A stretch of 64,000 nucleotides of DNA. Origin: Aeromicrobium fastidiosum. GTDB taxonomy: Bacteria; Actinomycetota; Actinomycetes; Propionibacteriales; Nocardioidaceae. Positions 44,998 through 53,482 of the stretch are shown one piece after another. Both the position numbers and the translations under genes were made by a program. The notes under the pieces are model-generated. The model made no database searches. It was not told where the DNA came from and saw only the letters and a list, made by a program, of their open reading frames with translations. Each line of letters starts with the position of its first letter. Position 1 is the first letter of the stretch. The stretch is from NCBI RefSeq assembly GCF_017876595.1, contig NZ_JAGIOG010000001.1, positions 1,736,001 to 1,800,000 on the forward strand, read 5' to 3'.

Positions 44998-45958
44998 GGT
45001 CGTCGACGTCGTGCTGCGGTGCGTCGTCGTGCTGATGGCGTTCCTGACCCTGCCGCTGCTGGTGGGGCAGATGGAGCACAAGGCCATGGCGCACATGCAG
45101 AGCCGGGTCGGGCCCATGGCGGCCGGCGGGTTCCACGGCTGGGCGCAGCTCGTGGCCGATGGGGTCAAGTTCGTCCAGAAGGAGAGCATCACGCCGGTCG
45201 CCGCCGACCGCCGCGTTTTCGAGCTGGCACCGGCAGTGGCGCTCGTGCCCTATCTCGTGGCGATGCTCGCGGTCCCGCTCGGCCCCTTCTTCGGGCAGGG
45301 AGTCCTCATCGGGCAGGATCTTGACGTCGGGCTGTTCTTCGTGCTCGCGGCCATGAGCGTCGGCGTGCTGGGCACCCTGATGGGCGGCCTCGGCAGCGGC
45401 AACAAGTACTCCTACATCGGCGGCATGCGGGTCGCGGCGCAGCTCATGTCGTACGAGCTGCCCATGGTGCTGGCGGCGGCGAGCGTCGCGATGCTCGCCG
45501 GCACGCTGTCGCTGGTCGGCATCGCGGACGCCTTCGAGCCGTGGTGGCTGCTGCTGCAGCTGCCGGGTCTCGTGGTGTTCTTCGTCGCGGGTCTGGCCGA
45601 GCTGCAGCGCCCGCCGTTCGACGCGCCACTGGCCGATGCGGAGCTCGTGATGGGGCCGCTGACCGAGTACGGCGGGATGCGGTTCGCGATGTTCCTGCTC
45701 GCGGAGTACGCCGGCATCGTCGTGCTGGCGGCGCTGACGACCGTCCTGTTCCTCGGCGGCTGGGCGGGGCCGTGGTCCGACCAGCTGGGCTGGGCATGGA
45801 CGCTGCTCAAGATCGTGGCGGTGTCGTTCCTGGTCATCTGGGCGCGGGTCGCCTACCCGCGGCTGCGCGAGGACCAGGTCAACGTCCTGGCCTGGAAGGT
45901 GCTGGTGCCGCTGGCGCTGGCGCAGCTGACGCTCACGACCCTGGTGGTGGTCTGGTGA
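44990..45958 (+). CDS. nuoH2: NADH-quinone oxidoreductase subunit H, second copy
   Basis: 322 residues, about eight helices. Retains EHKAMAHMQSRVGPM, the quinone-loop equivalent VKFVQKESITP and the acidic loop LAELQRPPFDAPLADAELVMGPLTEYGGMRFAMFLLAEY. It lacks the long acidic C-terminal tail of NuoH1, so it is close to the minimal size of the family. ATG 44990 overlaps the nuoC2 stop. A 166-nt gap holding the 132-nt element separates it from nuoI2. Confidence 0.93.
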   Translation: MGEVVDVVLRCVVVLMAFLTLPLLVGQMEHKAMAHMQSRVGPMAAGGFHGWAQLVADGVKFVQKESITPVAADRRVFELAPAVALVPYLVAMLAVPLGPFFGQGVLIGQDLDVGLFFVLAAMSVGVLGTLMGGLGSGNKYSYIGGMRVAAQLMSYELPMVLAAASVAMLAGTLSLVGIADAFEPWWLLLQLPGLVVFFVAGLAELQRPPFDAPLADAELVMGPLTEYGGMRFAMFLLAEYAGIVVLAALTTVLFLGGWAGPWSDQLGWAWTLLKIVAVSFLVIWARVAYPRLREDQVNVLAWKVLVPLALAQLTLTTLVVVW

Positions 45959-45971
45959 CGATTCCCCAGAA

Positions 45972-46103
45972 CGACCGATCTTTCTGCGTTCGTGCTGCTC
46001 TGACGACGTCAACGCCGAGACATCGGTCCCTCCGCGCACGTCGGTGCACCGATGTCGCTGCGTTGATGCAGCCGGGACGACCGGAACGCCGAAAGATCGG
46101 TCA
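45972..46103 (+). repeat. 132-nt double-hairpin repeat element, copy B
   Basis: Motif copies at 45972-45990 (+), 46011-46029 (-), 46046-46064 (+) and 46085-46103 (-), with spacings 39, 35 and 39 nt identical to copy A at 22498-22629. The outer arms form a nearly perfect long-range inverted repeat (GACCGATCTTTCTGCGTTC against GACCGATCTTTCGGCGTTC). Loop 1 also keeps GCWGCTCYGACGRC in both copies. It lies between nuoH2 and nuoI2, and its flanks show no duplication. Confidence 0.8.
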
Positions 46104-46124
46104 CCCTGAGGGCGGAGGGGCGTC

Positions 46125-46697
46125 ATGAGCTGGGGCAAGGGACTGTGGCAGGGGCTCGCGGTGACGTGGCGCAACCTGACCCGGCGCAGCATCACGGCGC
46201 ACTACCCCGACGTGCAGCCCGATCTGCCTCCGCGCAGCCGCGGCGTCATCGCTCTGCAGGAGGAGAACTGCACCTCGTGCATGCTGTGCGCCCGGGAGTG
46301 CCCCTCGTGGTGCATCACGATCGACTCCCACAAGGAGGTCATCCCCGCAGCCACGGAGGGCGGCCGTGACCGCAGCCAGAACGTGCTCGACCAGTTCGAC
46401 ATCGACTACTCGATCTGCATGTACTGCTCGATCTGCATCGAGGTGTGCCCCTTCGACGCCCTGCACTGGTCGCCGGAGTTCGCCTACGCCGAGGGCGACC
46501 TCAAGGACCTGACGCACGACATGAACCGGCTCCGCACCTGGATGGACACCGTGCCGCCACCGCAGGCCCTCGACCCGGGGGCCGAGCAGGGCAAGGAGCT
46601 GGACGCGTACGAGCGGACGCGGGCGACCGAGGCCGTACCGCCCGTTGTGCCTGTCGAGACGTCCTTTCGACAGGCTCAAGGAGCGGGGGACGAGTGA
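46125..46697 (+). CDS. nuoI2: NADH-quinone oxidoreductase subunit I, second copy
   Basis: 190 residues. Both [4Fe-4S] motifs are complete: [15 protein letters not shown] and [16 protein letters not shown]. The C-terminal extension ends in [11 protein letters not shown], encoded by the 26-bp repeat shared with nuoF; the repeat supplies AAGGAG for nuoJ2. The start ATG 46125 has GGCGGAGGGG upstream (46111-46120). Confidence 0.93.
   Translation: MSWGKGLWQGLAVTWRNLTRRSITAHYPDVQPDLPPRSRGVIALQEENCTSCMLCARECPSWCITIDSHKEVIPAATEGGRDRSQNVLDQFDIDYSICMYCSICIEVCPFDALHWSPEFAYAEGDLKDLTHDMNRLRTWMDTVPPPQALDPGAEQGKELDAYERTRATEAVPPVVPVETSFRQAQGAGDE
46660..46685 (+). repeat. 26-bp TTTCGACAGGCTCA-type repeat at the nuoI2 3' end
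   Basis: Identical over 26 bp to 23955-23980 but inverted. It is part of a larger inverted structure: GCCTGTCGA (46649-46657) and TCGACAGGC (46667-46675). AAGGAG (46678-46683) lies 10 nt before the nuoJ2 GTG. Confidence 0.75.
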
Positions 46698-47191
46698 ACG
46701 GCACCGAGGTGGTCTTCGCCCTGCTGTCGGTCGTCGCGGTCGGCTCGGCCGTGCTCGCGATGACGTGCCGTCAGCTGGTGCACGCCGCGCTGTGGCTCGT
46801 CGTGACGCTCGGCGCGGTCGCGGGGTGCTTCGTGCTGATGACGGCCGAGTTCGTCGCCTGGGTGCAGGTGCTGGTCTACGTCGGCTCGGTCGTGGTGCTC
46901 GTGATCTTCGCGCTGATGCTGACCCGTCAGGGTGCCGGCACGACCGCGGAGGTCACCGGCAACCGGTGGATCGCTGCGGTGCTGGGTCTCGTGGCCGCGG
47001 TCGGTCTCGGGGCGACGATGATCGCGGGATTCGGTGGCCAGCGCATCGAGGGACGCCGCATCGGCACGGCCGCCTCGATCGGCGAGGCGCTGTTCACCGA
47101 CTGGGTGCTGCCGTTCGAGATCCTCAGCGGGGTGCTGCTGGCTGCGCTGGTCGGCGCGATCGTCATCGCACGATCGGGGTCGAACCGCTGA
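46694..47191 (+). CDS. nuoJ2: NADH-quinone oxidoreductase subunit J, second copy
   Basis: 165 residues, five helices. The conserved third-helix segment is [23 protein letters not shown]. It lacks the ~90-residue hydrophilic tail of NuoJ1. GTG 46694 overlaps the nuoI2 stop; the stop shares one base with the nuoK2 ATG. Confidence 0.9.
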   Translation: MNGTEVVFALLSVVAVGSAVLAMTCRQLVHAALWLVVTLGAVAGCFVLMTAEFVAWVQVLVYVGSVVVLVIFALMLTRQGAGTTAEVTGNRWIAAVLGLVAAVGLGATMIAGFGGQRIEGRRIGTAASIGEALFTDWVLPFEILSGVLLAALVGAIVIARSGSNR

Positions 47192-47487
47192 TGTCGCTGC
47201 TCTACCCGCTGCTGCTGTCGTCTGCCCTGTTCGGCATCGGGCTCTACGGCGTCCTGGCCCGGCGCAACGCCGTGCTGATGCTGCTGGGCGTCGAGCTGAT
47301 GCTCAACGCCGTCAACCTCAACCTGGTCGCATTCGACGCGTGGTTCGCGGATGCCCTGCACACGGGGCAGGTGCTGACGCTGTTCACGATCGCGCTGGCC
47401 GCGTCCGAGATCGGCCTGGGCCTCGCGATCGTCCTGGCACTGTTCCGGGCCGTGCGCACCGTCGACGTCGACGAGGTGGGGCGATGA
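47191..47487 (+). CDS. nuoK2: NADH-quinone oxidoreductase subunit K, second copy
   Basis: 98 residues, three helices. Channel glutamates are retained in [16 protein letters not shown] and [18 protein letters not shown]. Overlaps nuoL2 by 4 nt. Confidence 0.93.
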   Translation: MSLLYPLLLSSALFGIGLYGVLARRNAVLMLLGVELMLNAVNLNLVAFDAWFADALHTGQVLTLFTIALAASEIGLGLAIVLALFRAVRTVDVDEVGR

Positions 47488-49193
47488 TCCGGCGGTGGGC
47501 GTACGTCGGGCTGACCGCGGTGCTGGCGGTCGTCGTCGCGGTGTGGGCGGTCCCCGACCTGGGGCGCGACGGTTTCGCGTTTGCGGGCTTCGCGCCGGAT
47601 GCGTCACCGCCTCTGCCGTCCTTGTCGCCGGACCTCTTCCTGTGGTTCGGATCGGCCGAGATCGTCCTGCTCGCGGTCGGCGTCGGGCTGCTCGTGCAGA
47701 TCTACTCGACGGCCTACCTCGGACACCACCCCCGCTACCGCTCGTACGCGCTGGTCATCATCCTGTTCCTCCTCGCGATGATCGCGGTCGTCGGCACGAC
47801 CAACCTGTGGGTGCTGCTGGTGGGGTGGGAGGTCATGGGCGTGTGCTCGTACCTGCTGATCGGGCACGAGTGGGAGACGCCCGCGGCGCGCGCCGGAGCC
47901 GCGAAGGCCTTCCTGGTCACCCGCGTGGCCGACCTGGGGCTGGTCATGGCGATCATCGTGATCGGCGAGACCTACGGGACGTACGACATCATCGGGGCTC
48001 AGGTCGCCGAGTCCGAGAACCCACGCAACGCGACGGCGATCGGCCTGCTGGTGCTGGTCGCGGTGATCGGCAAGTCGGCGCAGTTCCCGCTGCAGTCCTG
48101 GCTGCCCGACGCGATGCCCGGGCCCACGCCCATCACGGCGCTGATCCACGCCGCGACGATGGTCGCCGCCGGCGTCTACCTCGCCGCCCGGCTGTTCCAG
48201 CTGTACTCCGACTCGACGGTCGTCCTCACGACGATGGCCGTCATCGCCGCGATCACGATGCTGTTGGGCGCGCTGTTCGCCCTCGTGCAGACCGACCTGA
48301 AACGAGCGCTCGCCTGGTCGACCGTCAGCCAGCTCGCGCTGATGCTCTCTGCCGTCGCGGCCGCCGATCCCGAGGTGGGCCTGGACCACCTGGTCGCCCA
48401 CGGCGTGTTCAAGGCGCTGCTGTTCCTCGGCTGCGGATGCCTGATGCACGCGGTTGGCACCAGCGCGCTGTCGGCGATGGGCGGCCTGCGTCGCCCGATG
48501 CCGGTCACGTTCTGGACCATGACGATCGGCTTCGCCGCCCTGGCGGGCCTCGTGCCCACGGCGGGCTTCTTCACCAAGGACTCGGTGTTGGACGCGATCG
48601 TGCGATCGGCGAACGGCGACAGCATGAGCAACCTTGCCGTCGGCACCGCCTGGGGATTGCTGGTCGTGGCCCTGCTGACGTCGGTGGTCACCGCCGCGTA
48701 CGCGGCCCGGCTGTGGGCCCTGGTGTTCCTCGGGCCTCCCGTCGAGCGGCTCGACACCCACCGCACGCCGCTCGCGATGAGCGGCCCGCTCGTCGTCCTC
48801 GCCGTCGGGACGTTCGCGCTGTCGATCGGGCAGACGGTTCACCTGGGCGTCGCGGCCATCAGCACCGTCATCGCGGTCGCGGGAACCGGCGTGGGCCTGG
48901 AGGTTGCTCGCCGGGGCGTGTCGCCACGGTGGGCGGCACCCGTCCTCGCCGCCGAGGCTGGCCTCGACCGTCCCTTCTCGCGCTGGCTCCCGGTGTCGGC
49001 GTCAGCGGTCGCCCGCACCGTCGTCGACCTCGACCGCGACGCCGTCGACGTCTACCCGCGGGGCGGGGCGTCCGCCGTGCAGGCCGTGTCACGCGGCCTC
49101 GGCCGGGCGCAGTCGCGCAACGTGCAGCGCTACGCGACGGTGCTGGCCGCCGGCGCCCTGGTGCTCGTCGTGGTGGCGGTGATGGTCCGGTGA
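47484..49193 (+). CDS. nuoL2: NADH-quinone oxidoreductase subunit L, second copy
   Basis: 569 residues. Proton-path residues kept: Glu in [20 protein letters not shown] and Lys in [35 protein letters not shown], plus [22 protein letters not shown]. The lateral-helix/C-terminal part ([29 protein letters not shown]) is shorter than in NuoL1 (630). ATG 47484 overlaps the nuoK2 stop. Confidence 0.93.
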   Translation: MIRRWAYVGLTAVLAVVVAVWAVPDLGRDGFAFAGFAPDASPPLPSLSPDLFLWFGSAEIVLLAVGVGLLVQIYSTAYLGHHPRYRSYALVIILFLLAMIAVVGTTNLWVLLVGWEVMGVCSYLLIGHEWETPAARAGAAKAFLVTRVADLGLVMAIIVIGETYGTYDIIGAQVAESENPRNATAIGLLVLVAVIGKSAQFPLQSWLPDAMPGPTPITALIHAATMVAAGVYLAARLFQLYSDSTVVLTTMAVIAAITMLLGALFALVQTDLKRALAWSTVSQLALMLSAVAAADPEVGLDHLVAHGVFKALLFLGCGCLMHAVGTSALSAMGGLRRPMPVTFWTMTIGFAALAGLVPTAGFFTKDSVLDAIVRSANGDSMSNLAVGTAWGLLVVALLTSVVTAAYAARLWALVFLGPPVERLDTHRTPLAMSGPLVVLAVGTFALSIGQTVHLGVAAISTVIAVAGTGVGLEVARRGVSPRWAAPVLAAEAGLDRPFSRWLPVSASAVARTVVDLDRDAVDVYPRGGASAVQAVSRGLGRAQSRNVQRYATVLAAGALVLVVVAVMVR

Positions 49194-50620
49194 TCGCCGC
49201 AGCCCTCGTCATCCCGTTCGTCGTCGGCTTCGGCCTGATCGTCGGTCGCCGGTTCATCGACGGTCGCCGCGCCGCGTGGCTCGGCGCCGCCGCGATGACG
49301 TCGAGCCTCACGCTCTACGCGGTCTCGTGGGAGGGACGCGGCACGGTCTCGGGCGAGATCGACGTCCCCTGGATCGAGTCGCTGGGTGCCCGCCTGCACC
49401 TCGGCGTCACGGCGGTGTCGTGGCCGTTCGCGCTGATGACGGCGTTCATCGCGATCCTGTGCTGCCTGTGGCTCGCGGTCGAGGGCACGTCGCCGGCGCT
49501 GGTGGGGCTCGTCCTGGTCATCAGCGCCTCGTCGCTGGGGGTCTTCAGCTCGCTCGACGCCCTGCTGCTGTTCGTGTTCTTCGAGCTGGCGCTCGTGCCG
49601 ATGTGGTTCGTGATCGCGTGGTGGTCGGACGGCCCGCCCGACGTCGCTCGCCGGGCCGCGACACGCTTCCTGCTGTTCACGGTGGCCGGATCGGCGCTGT
49701 TGCTCGTCGGCATCGTCATCGCGGCGACGCGGGGCGGCAGCCTCGAGCTGATCACCATCCGTCCCGACGCCGTGGCGATCGTGCTGATCACGCTGGGGTT
49801 CGCGGTCAAGACTCCCGTCGTGCCGCTGCACACGTGGCTGCCCGACGCCCACAGCGCGGCGCCCACGGTCGGCTCGGTGCTGCTGGCGTCGGTGTTCCTC
49901 AAGCTCGGCACCTACGGCCTGCTCGTCTTCGTCGGGCCGTCCGACCGGATCGGGGTCGTCGCACCCTGGCTCGCGGTCGCAGGAGCCGCGGGCATCGTCT
50001 GGTCGGCGCTGGCCTGCTACGTGCAGGACGACCTCAAGCGGCTCATCGCCTACTCGAGCATCGGCCACATGGGCTTCGTCGTGCTCGCGATCTCCACGCG
50101 CAGCGACGTCGGGGTGGCCGCGGCGGTGTTCGGGTCGATCGCCCACGGCCTCGTGACAGGTCTGCTGTTCTTCGCCGCCGGATCGATGAAGGACCGCTAC
50201 GGGACGTCGTCCATGCGGGCGATCGGCCGCGGGCTCTACGGTCGCGCGCCGTGGCTGGCCGTGACGTTCGTGCTGGCCGCCGTCGCGAGCCTCGGGCTGC
50301 CCGGTCTCGCCGGCTTCTGGGGCGAGGTGCTGTCGCTCCGTGCGGCCTACGAGGTCGGCGAGGTGCTCACCCGTCCGGTCGCCTGGACAGGCCTGGGGCT
50401 AGCCCTGCTCGGCATCGCGCTGACGACTGCGTACTTCGTCCGCGCGATCCGCCTCGTCGCGCAGGGCGAGCCCGTCCCGCACGAGGGCGACCGCGACCTC
50501 GTGCGACGTGAGCTCGCCGTGATGGGCGCGCTCGTGGTCGCCGTCGTCGTGCTGGGCCTCGCGCCGCAGCTGCTGCTCGACCTGTTCGAGCCGATGTCGT
50601 GGATGGCGGTGGCGCGATGA
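49190..50620 (+). CDS. nuoM2: NADH-quinone oxidoreductase subunit M, second copy
   Basis: 476 residues. Glu in LFVFFELALVPMWFVIAWW and Lys in [29 protein letters not shown] are conserved, along with YSSIGHMGFVVLAI. GTG 49190 overlaps the nuoL2 stop; the end overlaps nuoN2 by 4 nt. Confidence 0.93.
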   Translation: MIAAALVIPFVVGFGLIVGRRFIDGRRAAWLGAAAMTSSLTLYAVSWEGRGTVSGEIDVPWIESLGARLHLGVTAVSWPFALMTAFIAILCCLWLAVEGTSPALVGLVLVISASSLGVFSSLDALLLFVFFELALVPMWFVIAWWSDGPPDVARRAATRFLLFTVAGSALLLVGIVIAATRGGSLELITIRPDAVAIVLITLGFAVKTPVVPLHTWLPDAHSAAPTVGSVLLASVFLKLGTYGLLVFVGPSDRIGVVAPWLAVAGAAGIVWSALACYVQDDLKRLIAYSSIGHMGFVVLAISTRSDVGVAAAVFGSIAHGLVTGLLFFAAGSMKDRYGTSSMRAIGRGLYGRAPWLAVTFVLAAVASLGLPGLAGFWGEVLSLRAAYEVGEVLTRPVAWTGLGLALLGIALTTAYFVRAIRLVAQGEPVPHEGDRDLVRRELAVMGALVVAVVVLGLAPQLLLDLFEPMSWMAVAR

Positions 50621-52014
50621 ACATCCCCGTCGACTGGACCGTCGCCGGCCCCGCCACGATCGTGCTGGTCGGGGCGCTCGTGGCCCTGATGGTCGACGCC
50701 TTCTACTCGCGCCGCACGTGGCTGGGATCGGGTCTGCCGGCCAGCATCGCCACGGTCGCGGCGACGGCCGAGCTCGTCCGCGGCGACGCGTCGGCCTACC
50801 CGTTCGCCTTCTCCCTCGTCGTGCTGATCGGGACGCTGTTCGTCGTCGTCGCGTCCAACGTCATGAACTTCGAGAATGCGATGCCGCCGGGGGAGTACCA
50901 CTTCCTGCTGATGAGCGCGGCCGCCGGAGCGCTGCTGATGGTCAGCGCCCGCGACCTCGTGACGCTCGTCGTGGCGCTGGAGCTGCTGTCACTGCCGTCG
51001 ATCGCGCTCGTCGGTCTGCGGCAGGGCGACCAGCGCGCCATCCGGTCGGCCTGGACGTTCTTCCTCGCCTCGGTGGTCTCGACGGCCGTCACCCTGATGG
51101 GGGTGTCGCTGCTGTACGGCGTCACCGGCACGCTGCGCTACGACGAGCTGGCAGACGCGCTCACGGTGCCCGACGTGCCCCGCAGCGTCGTGTCGGTCGC
51201 GGTGGTGCTGACGGTCGTCGGCCTGCTGTTCAAGCTGGGTGCCGTGCCGTTCCACCTGTGGATCCCCGATGCCTACGAGGGTGGCTCGGTCATGGTCGCC
51301 GGCTTCCTGTCGGCCGTCTCCAAGGCGGCGGCGCTCGGGGCGCTGCTGGTGCTGCTCGCCGTGTCGCTGCCCGCGGCCAGCGACAGCTGGCAGCCGGTCG
51401 TCGCGGTCGTCGCCGCCGTCACGATGACGATCGGCAACATCGGGGCACTGCGGCAGGACGATGCGATCGGGCTGCTCGCCTGGTCGTCCATCGCCCAGGC
51501 CGGGTTCCTGCTGGCACCTGCTGTCGCCGTCTCCGGGCCGTTCGGCCTGACGCCTGCGGTGCAGTACCTCGCGGTCTACGCGCTGGCCAACCTCGTGGCG
51601 TTCGCGGCGCTCGCGGTGCTGCTGCGGCTGCGGGGCAGCACGCGGCTCGACGACCTGAGGGGCCTGGCCCGCACCGATCCGTGGATGGGCGTGCCGCTGG
51701 TGTTCGCGACGCTGACGCTGGCAGGGTTCCCGCCCGCCGTCATCGGCTTGGTGACCAAGTACGTCGTGATCCGCCCCGTCGTCGAGGACGGCCACGTGTG
51801 GCTGGGCGTCGTCATGGGCGTCAACGTCATGCTGGGCCTGGCCTACTACCTCCGCATGATCGTGACACTGTGCGGCCGGCAGGACGGCGAGCCCTACGTC
51901 AGCCCGTCGCCGCCCATCTCGGTGCGCTTCGCGAAGTCGACCGTGCTGATCGGCACCGCCGCGCTCATCGCGGTCAGCGCCTGGCCCGACCTGCTGCTGT
52001 CGCACCTGCCGTAG
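50617..52014 (+). CDS. nuoN2: NADH-quinone oxidoreductase subunit N, second copy
   Basis: 465 residues. Glu in LVVALELLSLPSIALVGLRQG and Lys in LLFKLGAVPFHLWIPDAYEGGSVMVAGFLSAVSKAAALG are conserved. It lacks the charged insertion of NuoN1. Last gene of the second nuo set; it converges with the carboxylesterase, stops only 5 nt apart, with no obvious terminator between. Confidence 0.93.
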   Translation: MNIPVDWTVAGPATIVLVGALVALMVDAFYSRRTWLGSGLPASIATVAATAELVRGDASAYPFAFSLVVLIGTLFVVVASNVMNFENAMPPGEYHFLLMSAAAGALLMVSARDLVTLVVALELLSLPSIALVGLRQGDQRAIRSAWTFFLASVVSTAVTLMGVSLLYGVTGTLRYDELADALTVPDVPRSVVSVAVVLTVVGLLFKLGAVPFHLWIPDAYEGGSVMVAGFLSAVSKAAALGALLVLLAVSLPAASDSWQPVVAVVAAVTMTIGNIGALRQDDAIGLLAWSSIAQAGFLLAPAVAVSGPFGLTPAVQYLAVYALANLVAFAALAVLLRLRGSTRLDDLRGLARTDPWMGVPLVFATLTLAGFPPAVIGLVTKYVVIRPVVEDGHVWLGVVMGVNVMLGLAYYLRMIVTLCGRQDGEPYVSPSPPISVRFAKSTVLIGTAALIAVSAWPDLLLSHLP

Positions 52015-52019
52015 CCGGA

Positions 52020-53411
52020 TCAGCAGGTCGGGACAGGCGCGTTGAACGGATTGCCCAACGCGGGGCCGGACGTCACGTCCAACGGTGCGACGTCGTCGGC
52101 CCCGCCCCCGAAGCGCCGTGCCCGAGCGGTGGGACCAGCGGCTGGCCACCCGGGGTCCCCGTCGCGGACGAACCGGACCCAGCCGTCGTGGAGGCGAGCG
52201 GCGAGCGCCGCCGAGGGGCTGTGACCCAGTGCCTCGGCCGAGCCCTGGGCGGTGAGCAGGTCCCACACGTACGGCAGGTCGTGGCAGTGGGCGGCCGTGC
52301 GGGTCGCCGAGCTGACCTCCCGGAAGTCATACAGCCAGGTCTGGGCGTGACCGGCCTCGTCGCGGGCAGCCGCGAGGTCTGCGGCCGGGCGCCGGAACAT
52401 GTGGTCGGTCATGAGGTGGCCGACCGGGTCGCCGAGAGGGGGGTCCTCGAACTCGTCGGCCGTCGTTCCGATCAGCAGAGGCCTCGGCGACCGCAGCCAG
52501 GCGCGGCCCATGGGAGACGGGAGCAGGTCGCTGTCCTCCGCGGGCCCGAAGTGCAGGTCGACACGTCCTCGTCGGAGGCTTCTCTGCAGCGTCGCGGCGA
52601 ATGGATGGTCAGGAGCGCCCGGTGCGTCGACCGCCATCTGTCCGGCCTGGAGGTCGAGGACGATCTCGGGGTCGATCGACGCCCACTCCTCGCCGGTTCC
52701 GGAGATGCCGGCAGCCGATGCCATCTGCAGGCCATCGATCTGGTGATCGCGGGTGCGTGTCAGCGACGGGGCGGGAGAGGTGACGGCGACCGAGCGGAAC
52801 AGGCCGTCGGTCCGAGGGGCGGCCATCAACGCGAGGGCCGCGCCACCGCCGGCCGACTGCCCGGCGAGGGTGACCGTGTCGGGCGAGCCGCCGAAGCTCG
52901 AGATGTTGTCGTGCACCCACTCCAGGGCGCACAGCACGTCGAGCAGGCCACGGTTGCTGGGGCGCCGGGCGATCCAGCCGAAGCCCTCGAACCCCAGCCT
53001 GTACGACACCGACACCGTCACGATCCCGTCGCGGTTGAACGACCCACCGTCGTACCAGGGGCTGGCCGGGGAGCCGGCGATGAAACCCCCGCCGTGGACC
53101 CACACCAGCACGGGCAGGCGCGCGTCTGCGTCGCCGGGTGCGGGAGTGAACACGTTGAGGTTGAGGATGTCCTCCCCGGCGATGCTCGGCTCGGGGATCG
53201 TCGTCTGCTCGCTGAGCGGGCGGCGTTGTGGCGTCGGCCCGTGGTGATGGGCGAGGCGGACGCCGCTCCAGCGCGCACGCCGCTGGGGTGCGGCGTACGC
53301 GAGGGGGCCGATCGGTGCGTCGGCGAACGGGATGCCGAGGAACGCCGCGGAGCCGCCGCGCCAGATGCCTTCGACGGGTCCACATGGCGCGCGGACGATC
53401 GGGTTCCGCAT
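52020..53411 (-). CDS. Type-B carboxylesterase
   Basis: 463 residues of the alpha/beta-hydrolase carboxylesterase family. Seen: GEDILNLNVFTP, the oxyanion loop WVHGGGFIAGS, the nucleophile elbow VTLAGQSAGGGAALALM, a C-terminal acidic DEFEDP and the catalytic His in AAHCHDLPYVW. No signal peptide, so it is cytoplasmic. The promoter 33 nt upstream carries the same ROK-type operator as the ABC operon, placing it in one regulon with the glycoside hydrolase and acyl-CoA ligase; ester-bond cleavage on an imported glycolipid fragment is a plausible role. Confidence 0.85.
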   Translation of the reverse strand: MRNPIVRAPCGPVEGIWRGGSAAFLGIPFADAPIGPLAYAAPQRRARWSGVRLAHHHGPTPQRRPLSEQTTIPEPSIAGEDILNLNVFTPAPGDADARLPVLVWVHGGGFIAGSPASPWYDGGSFNRDGIVTVSVSYRLGFEGFGWIARRPSNRGLLDVLCALEWVHDNISSFGGSPDTVTLAGQSAGGGAALALMAAPRTDGLFRSVAVTSPAPSLTRTRDHQIDGLQMASAAGISGTGEEWASIDPEIVLDLQAGQMAVDAPGAPDHPFAATLQRSLRRGRVDLHFGPAEDSDLLPSPMGRAWLRSPRPLLIGTTADEFEDPPLGDPVGHLMTDHMFRRPAADLAAARDEAGHAQTWLYDFREVSSATRTAAHCHDLPYVWDLLTAQGSAEALGHSPSAALAARLHDGWVRFVRDGDPGWPAAGPTARARRFGGGADDVAPLDVTSGPALGNPFNAPVPTC

Positions 53412-53443
53412 GAGTGCCCTCCCGGACTGTACGAAGAGGGACG

Positions 53444-53482
53444 ACGATAGCGCGAGATAGCGACTTATTTCAAGACATGAAA
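53444..53482 (-). promoter_or_regulatory. Esterase promoter with ROK-type operator (box 1)
   Basis: On the minus strand, TTGAAA (53473-53468), an 18-bp spacer and TATCGT (53449-53444) form a sigma-A-like promoter. The dyad TTTCAAGACATGAAA (53468-53482) covers the -35. The same string CTTGAAATAA, with matching flanks, recurs at box 2 (54763-54787). It overlaps the ROK gene stop codon. Confidence 0.7.

Noticed and set aside
44990-45000. A degenerate nuoD between nuoC2 and nuoH2
   Set aside because: The genes overlap by 8 nt, so there is no space for any remnant.
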